Source: Diphasiastrum complanatum (Eukaryota > Streptophyta > Lycopodiopsida > Lycopodiales > Lycopodiaceae). Taken from it: a stretch of DNA of 64,000 nt. Positions 58,751 to 64,000 of this stretch are shown here, piece after piece; position 1 is the stretch's first letter; each line of letters opens with the position of its first letter. A program made the position numbers and the translations under genes. The stretch is taken from positions 45,019,313 to 45,083,312 of the forward strand of contig CM055106.1 of NCBI GenBank assembly GCA_029204225.1, read 5' to 3'. The notes below the pieces were generated by a model. That model ran no database searches. It was not told the DNA's origin and saw only the letters and a program-made list of their open reading frames with translations.

Positions 58751-59452
58751 TGTGAAGAATTGCCAAAAATTGGCAAATCTAGCTTGATAAAAAACCATGT
58801 AGAATAGTGTAAATTGTGTACACAAGTGGGTCCCACACATGTGAGGCCATGATGCCACATGGGAAACCCATCCTAATGTAGGTTAGGTCAAGTCAAGAGA
58901 GTTGGTCATGTCTATTTGGTGGTCATCCCTACTTTATAGGACCTACACCTAAGTTTAAGGTGAAAATTTGACCAACTAGCTACCTACCAAGCATAACTCT
59001 AGGAAATAGACTAGGGTTTCATTTTAGGTCAAGGAGAGTGAGTTCACTTCCTTATTACATGCTGGAAATCCACCTAACTTCAAGAAGGAAGTCGAATTTG
59101 CTATGTATTCCCTCTCTCCATAGTGAGAAGATAGAAAATTTTTGGAGCTCATTGGCAATCTCAAGCTAGTTCACTATGTACATTGAGTTTTTGTGATCCA
59201 AATGAGACCAGATCAATTTCTACTTGTTTCTCAGGTTAAAGGCCGTACTACAGTCTGTAGTACACACGTGTGGGCTCGGATTTCAATGTTTATCAGTGCT
59301 TTTGATTGTTAATGCTTGTTGTTTGTCAAATTGCCAATCTAGATCAACTTTTTTTGTGTCTAGTTTTTTGATAGATTGTTAAGCAAGCATCCAATCACTC
59401 TTGTGGATCTTTTGTAGATCCATTTATGGTCCTAAAGTACAGTACTTTCACA
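58751..59452 (+). repeat. Element J 3' LTR
   Basis: Partner of 54880-55580; preceded by the polypurine tract and followed by TTTAG. Confidence 0.96.
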
Positions 59453-59588
59453 TTTAGATTATACATCTACTTCAGATATATCTATACTAAGTTGGGCAAA
59501 GGTTCTTTTCTAGAAAAAGTACCTGTTTTTGAGTTAGGTGAATGATCAGCAATATGCCATTTTGAGAACCTTTGCTGAGTACCTTACT

Positions 59589-60507
59589 CTATAGTCATCA
59601 AATTGATGTTGATCAGCATAATTTCTCACTTGTCCTTTGTCTTTTCTTTGTTGCATCTCCTTCTGTTTCTTGAAGCATTCACGCTTCCAGTGGTCAGGTT
59701 TGTTGCAATACCTACAATTTCCAGGTTTATTTTGTCTAGAATAGCCGTGTGCTTGACCTCGGCCTTGATTCCAATTGCCTCGATTTGGCCCATCATTTGA
59801 TTGTTCTTGAAATTGTTAGAATGATCCACGATTTGAGTTTCCACCTCTTGATTGGTGTCTTCCATGACCAAATCTACCACCACGTCCCCTGACTGCAAGA
59901 GCTTGATCAAATCCCCTGTTGTGATGACTCAAGTTCTCTTGATGTTGTTCTTCCTACAAAAGCAATCCACCTAACTCTTCATAGGTTGAAAGATTCTCCC
60001 ATGTGGCTATACTTGTCACAAACATCTGATGTGACTCACTCAAACTATTCAATGTCAACTGCACGATCTCACAATCCTGTACTCGCTCTCCAACTGCTGC
60101 TAATTGGTCATGAGTCTCTTTGATCTTCAGTAGGTGATCAACAACAGTTGCATCATCATCCATCCGTAATGTGTGCAGCTTCGTCTTCAGGAATAGCACT
60201 CAAGATGTGTTTGTGGTCTCAAACAATGCCTTCAATGTATCCCATGTTTCTTTTGGTCTATCTAAATCCGAAATGTAGGGACTAATTGCATCTCTAGCTG
60301 ATAAGTTGATGACATTCTGTGCTTTCCGTTTTCTCCTGTCAAATGCCCGTTGATCTTCTTCAATCAATGGCCTTGTCTCTTCACCTGTCACAATCTCCCA
60401 TAGCTCCTTTTCCATCAAAATGTTCTTCAGTTTGATTTCCAAACTGCATAGTTGCCTCCTTCCAATTTGCTTGACTCATTGAAGACACTCTCACTTAGAG
60501 TTGCCAT
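59589..60507 (-). pseudogene. Copia L gag
   Basis: ATG at 60507 begins MATLSESVFNESSKLEGGNY. A frameshift occurs near 60442, then EIKLKNILMEKELWEIVTG, a stop near 60200, and the UBN2-type gag block with RMDDDATVVDHLLKIKETHD. A Gly/Arg-rich stretch (about 59830-59910) precedes the zinc knuckle CRYCNKPDHWKREC (about 59675-59715). It ends abruptly at 59589 against G sequence. A different copia family from C and J. Confidence 0.85.
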
Positions 60508-60626
60508 TACTGGGTAGACAAGTCCGGATCACAAAAATGGCTCAGTCTGAAAACACAACTTAGTCTCCAAATTTTATCACGCCACAGAACTGTATAATAA
60601 TTTATTTATTTTTAGTTATACACCTG
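60508..60626. other. Copia L leader remnant
   Basis: Short non-coding stretch upstream of L gag; no PBS recognised. Confidence 0.4.
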
Positions 60627-60844
60627 ATATCGGAGTGGAGAGCAGAAGTACGACTGCTCAGGATCCTCTTTAACTTGTGCGCATGGATTTGATATTGGAG
60701 CATGCGATATCGGACTGGAGCGCGGATGTACAACTGCTAAGAATTCTCTTTAGCTCATGCGCTTGGATCCGATATCGATATGGACATGCGATATCGGACT
60801 GGAGCGTAGATGTATGACTGCTCAAGTTTCTCTTCAGCTAGCAT
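60627..60844. repeat. Minisatellite, about three 75-base units
   Basis: Three units sharing GATATCGGACTGGAGCG, ACTGCT(A/C)A and TCTCTTTAGCT phrases, at about 60627-60705, 60706-60790 and 60791-60844. The middle junction carries an extra GATATCGATAT. Confidence 0.75.
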
Positions 60845-60850
60845 AGTAAG

Positions 60851-61108
60851 ATGAGTAAAGCCTACAAGGTTTACAATCCTACTACTAATAAGGTGATTAT
60901 TGGTAATATTCCAAAGGTGTCTTCAAGTAATGATGGTGTGGATGGATCTAACAATCTTGATGTTGATGTGATGGATCCTACTTCAGATGGTGATGATGAA
61001 GGACCTTCATCAAGTCAAAAGCCAAGGAGAACATCACGGAAAAGAAAAACACCTCAAGGCGCACATATAATGAGAAGGAAACTAATGGATTTGGAAAAGA
61101 GGTCTTAG
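60851..61108 (+). pseudogene. Copia M integrase tail and hinge
   Basis: 85 codons with VSSSNDGVDGSNNLDVDVMD and SSSQKPRRTSRKRK, matching C and D. The frame leaves the match at about 61080. Confidence 0.8.
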
Positions 61109-61740
61109 TCAATTACTTTGATAGTCAAGTTGAAGATCAAGAGGTTGATCTTAAAGGGCTCAACAAGACAAAAGGGAAGTTGGCAATTTGGAGCTAGTCA
61201 AGAGCATCAAAGGAGATGTAATTGGCAAAGATATTATGGATCTATTTTTGTAGGTTACTGCAGACTCAAATAAGGTCAAAGGAGTATCAAGGAAGTTTTT
61301 TTCAAAATTTACTTTACTTGTTCTATCTCATGTTTGAGCAATTTCATGTGGATGTGTGCAAATTGTCAAGATATGATAAAACTAGCTACATTGGTTTGCA
61401 TCATTTTGATGTTGGAGTTGTACTAGCATTCTTGGCTGGTTTTTTTGATGAAAATGAAGCTATTGGAGGCTCATTATATCACTCAATTATGAGCAAGTCA
61501 TCAAGTGATGATGGCATCTTGTGGAAAGATGGAGATGGAGGCCCATTCATGGACTTTTATGGTGGACACATGGCAAGAAAGTACAAAGATGGAGGAGACA
61601 TGCAAGCAAATGGTGATCACTCACATTTATTGTTTGGTTGCTATAATTTTCCAGAGAGTTCAACATTTGAAACATAGAGGAATCATTTCATTTACATTCT
61701 TTTTTATTCTTCATGTTCTAGTTACATCTTGACATGTAAA
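61086..61740 (+). pseudogene. Foreign segment in copia M
   Basis: Homologous to C's RT-replacing segment up to about 61510: FDSQVEDQEVDLKG, and the open stretch 61222-61677 with LYLFYLMFEQFHVDVCKLSR and ENEAIGGSLYHS. Frame is lost near 61180. After 61510 it continues with SSDDGILWKDGDGGPFMDFYG, which C lacks. No family recognised. Confidence 0.7.
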
Positions 61741-61879
61741 ATTGATGTAAGAAATAGTGAAGCATCCAATATGGACACTATTCTCTATATGAATTATGGA
61801 AGCTACTTAAAAACCTTGGAAAGGAGGTCTATACTTAGGATGGAGATCACTCTAAAGTTGGATCAAAGTTCTATGGTCA

Positions 61880-62096
61880 AAACTATGCTAGGAGCAAGCA
61901 TATTGAAGTGGCATATCACTTTGTGAGGGAGCAAGTCATGGCAAAGGAGGTGGAGCTTCAACAATTTTCTTCAGATGAGTGTGTAGCTGACATCTTCACC
62001 AAATCATTTGGAAAATACATGTTTATGAAGCATAGGACCTCACTTGGAGTGTTATCAAAGTCTATACTAAAACTATTTGAAGAGGGAGTGTGAGAG
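61880..62096 (+). pseudogene. Copia M RNase H C-terminus
   Basis: SKHIEVAYHFVREQV and CVADIFTKSFGKYMF are the last conserved blocks of copia RNase H. It ends at a stop overlapping the LTR start. Catalytic residues lie in the missing part. Confidence 0.85.
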
Positions 62097-62570
62097 ATTT
62101 CAAGTAGTTTGATCAATTTGGTCATATTTGTTTATTTGGCAATTGAGGCCAATTTTCATATTAGACTAGATTTTGACTTTTCAAAATTATATTAGTCTAA
62201 AATAATCTGAATTATCACTTTTGGAAAGTGAGGTAAATGTAGGAGGTTGAGTTTAGTAGATTCAAATTTGAATGTTGAATTTACTCCACATTATTGATAG
62301 GGTTTTTGTTATGGAGGGAAACCAAGATCATTAATGAGTCATGGATCTATTATATATAGATATACACACTTGGGAAGAGAGGCATTTTCTCTCTCTCATC
62401 TCATTTCATGCTTATACATGAGTTCTCTTGGGTTCATTTATCCATTGGTGCACTATCTTGGTGATATCTTGCAATGTTGTGTGTAGAATGCTCATTTTAT
62501 GCTATATTTGGATCCACACGAGTGGAATACAATAGCTTACTATTTTGGATAGGAAGTCCAATAGTTGATT
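62089..62570 (+). repeat. Copia M 3' LTR, 3' end missing
   Basis: Starts TGTGAGAGATT after polypurine GAAGAGGGAG. Homologous to the C LTR through the block ending near 62555. Confidence 0.85.
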
Positions 62571-63280
62571 TGCAACATCTTATGCTTAGCCTTAAACAAA
62601 TCGTTCAAGTAATGAGCATCCTGAAAAAACGAAGGCCGATGACATGTTTTCGGACCTTCATATTTTTCTCTTTTTGAGATTTTTTTGCCTTAACCATCTT
62701 TTAGGCTTCTTCGCCTTTTTCACACCTTCACAAAAAATGCGACATAGTGGCCAAGTGGTTAGAATGCCTTGGAAACCATTTTAAGGGACCTTCGTCTTTT
62801 TCGCACCTTCGCAAAAAATGCGACACTATGGCTTAGAAACTATTTTAAGGCACCTTCACCTTTTTCACTTTTTCGTACCTTCTCGAAAAATGTGACACTA
62901 TGCCTTAGAAATCATTTTTAAGGCACCTTCAATATTTTCATCTTTTTAGTTGGCTTCAGTTAAAGGCACCTTCGGCTTTTTCACCTTTTTTCGTTGCCTT
63001 CAGTTTAAAGGCACCTTCAGCTTTTTCGTCTTTTTCGCTGCCTTCAGTTTAAAGGCACCTTCGGCTTTTGCGCCTTTTTCGATGACTTCAGTCTAAGGTC
63101 ACCTTAGTCACTTACATACCTTCAGTCTAAGGGCATTGTCGGGTTTTTTGAGATTTTGCTACATTGGCAGACCGACATCGCCAACTTATCATCAGTCCTA
63201 AATCAGCTGGACAACCAAATATCCCAAGGGTGACTAGCGGTTACCAACTTTGTACATATACGAAGACTGGCGTAAATAGA
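62571..63280 (+). repeat. O-family LTR with two expanded minisatellites
   Basis: 63085-63280 matches 37277-37475 of copia O's LTR. Upstream, 62720-62925 holds about three 75-80-base units (ACCTTCGCAAAAAATGCGACACTATG type), and 62930-63110 about four 45-base units (AAAGGCACCTTCGGCTTTTTC type). Copia O's LTR has just one AAAGGCACCTTAG phrase, so the array expanded here. Confidence 0.75.
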
Positions 63281-63349
63281 TGGTGAACCATCACCATGTT
63301 GAGCAATTAGAGGAATGGTTCCTCGATTCTGGAGCGACACAGCACATCC
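63281..63349 (+). pseudogene. Copia protease fragment
   Basis: WFLDSGATQHI, an intact copia retropepsin motif of the O type, directly after an LTR piece. Everything else of that element is missing. Confidence 0.75.
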
Positions 63350-64000
63350 AAAAACAAGCAATTAGAGTGATGACAAGAGCCCAATTGCAACAAAAGAACA
63401 TGAACGACACTATATCTAAGAGTAAGAACATTGAAGAAGACGAGTCTTATGCCACTTCAATGTCACCCAGATCTTATCCCAATCCTATGGTCGAGCAGAA
63501 AAGGTATAAACAAGTTCAAGATGAGCTACTTCGAGAATATGAAAAAGAACCTATTCCATTACCCGACGAAACTAAACAAAAACATGTTCCGCAACCCTTA
63601 GGAATAGAGATCATATTTGACCTTTTGTAATCTCAGATTACATTACCTTTCCATACCATTCTGAAATTATCTGGACCTTTACGCAAGACTATCACCCGAG
63701 AGCTGCAACAGCCTGATGAGGACATTGAAATACCTCATCGACTGGAGACTCCAAGGCTGACCCAACGAGTTGATGCTATCCTATTTCAAACAAGAAAGGC
63801 AAGAGGCTGCATTACCTTACCAAAAAGTCATAAAGATCATGCTACTGTACCAGCTATCATCGATAGCAGGTCATGAGTAAATATCATTTTGTTGTCACTT
63901 GATAATCAATGGGGCATCAGACTATTCTACGTAATCACTGTAGTACTGATGATTTTAAAGTTAGTTACTATAAGATCGAACATGATTTCTATCATTATTA
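63350..64000 (+). pseudogene. Gypsy gag-pol junction fragment
   Basis: Starts VMTRAQLQQKN, typical of the stretch before a gypsy protease. An open frame to 63628 is followed by further coding-like sequence and a protease core near 63850-63885: VPAIIDSRS, stop, VNIIL, with the Gly of DSG changed to Arg. It runs off the window edge. The frame is continuous with the copia protease upstream, forming a chimera of two superfamilies. Confidence 0.65.

Larger units (their letters stand above)
54880..59452 (+). mobile_element. Complete non-autonomous copia element J
   Basis: Two LTRs of about 701 and 702 bp, initiator-Met PBS, leader, gag-protease ORF, a second small ORF, polypurine tract TTGAGGAGGAG (58740-58750) and a perfect target duplication TTTAG (54875-54879 and 59453-59457). 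LTRs differ by about eight substitutions and one single-base indel by eye, pointing to recent insertion. The integrase core, RT and RNase H are missing; only the hinge that normally joins integrase to RT remains. Movement would need enzymes from a related copia. It sits in element G, whose sister E shows the unoccupied site. Confidence 0.95.
50400..59588 (+). mobile_element. Ty3/gypsy element G, split by copia J
   Basis: Plus-strand order: gag C-terminal part, linker, RT, RNase H, integrase, spacer (to 54879); J; then the same spacer resumes at 59453-59588. It is the fuller sister of element E. The third ORF expected next is absent because copia gag L begins at 59589. No LTR or PBS is seen at the left, so G is truncated there. 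Confidence 0.85.
60845..62570 (+). mobile_element. Copia M: hinge, foreign segment, RNase H tail, 3' LTR
   Basis: Same family as C and D. It starts inside the integrase tail (SKAYKVYNPTTNK), loses ten codons (GRDVIFYEG of C), and has the acidic hinge. It then passes into the foreign segment shared with C, later into the last 70 codons of copia RNase H, a polypurine tract and a 3' LTR lacking its end. The 5' half is absent. It shows that the foreign segment sits between integrase and RNase H in this family. Confidence 0.85.

Overview
The window looks like gene-poor, repeat-dense nuclear DNA of a land plant. It is AT-rich and packed with Ty1/copia and Ty3/gypsy LTR retrotransposons on both strands. 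Copia elements use primer-binding sites (PBS) complementary to the 3' end of initiator-Met tRNA; gypsy elements use TGGCGCC-type PBS that fit plant tRNA-Asp. I recognise no intact host gene, rRNA, tRNA or CRISPR array. The species cannot be named from this sequence.

Layout. 1-4252: gypsy element A (minus), cut by the window edge, inserted in the 5' LTR of gypsy B1 (plus, 4253-7095). 9097-10560: copia D fragment with reverse transcriptase (RT). 11968-17799: gypsy E (minus) with gag, protease, integrase and a third ORF, but no RT. 17800-21833: hairpin cluster, minisatellite and a 980-bp terminal-inverted-repeat DNA transposon flanked by TTAA. 21834-22590: copia 3' end. 23641-24925: integrase fragment H. 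26833-31230: copia C (minus), whose RT is replaced by unrelated sequence; it sits in an A-family LTR (31231-31766) that itself sits in an inverted B-family LTR. 32237-35460: gypsy B2. 35461-41235: copia pieces N, O and I. 41811-46560: gypsy K and K2 (minus). 46561-48752: tandem repeats and a copia LTR end. 48753-49866: A-family LTR. 50400-59588: gypsy G (plus), interrupted by a complete short copia element J (54880-59452) with two LTRs and a perfect 5-bp target duplication. 59589-60507: copia gag L. 60845-62570: copia M, sharing C's foreign segment. 62571-64000: expanded LTR minisatellites, then a copia/gypsy chimera.

The elements do not form a host pathway. They are successive layers of insertion and decay: A into B, C into A, J into G. 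Most ORFs carry stops, frameshifts or lost catalytic residues. C (gag plus an 830-codon pol ORF) and J (gag-protease plus a second small ORF) keep long open frames. J looks youngest, with about eight differences between its two 0.7-kb LTRs by eye, yet it encodes no integrase core or RT and must move in trans. The most unusual points are the RT-replacing segment shared by C and M, two consecutive retropepsin modules in family B, the TIR element with three internal repeats, and the same-site A-in-B nests.
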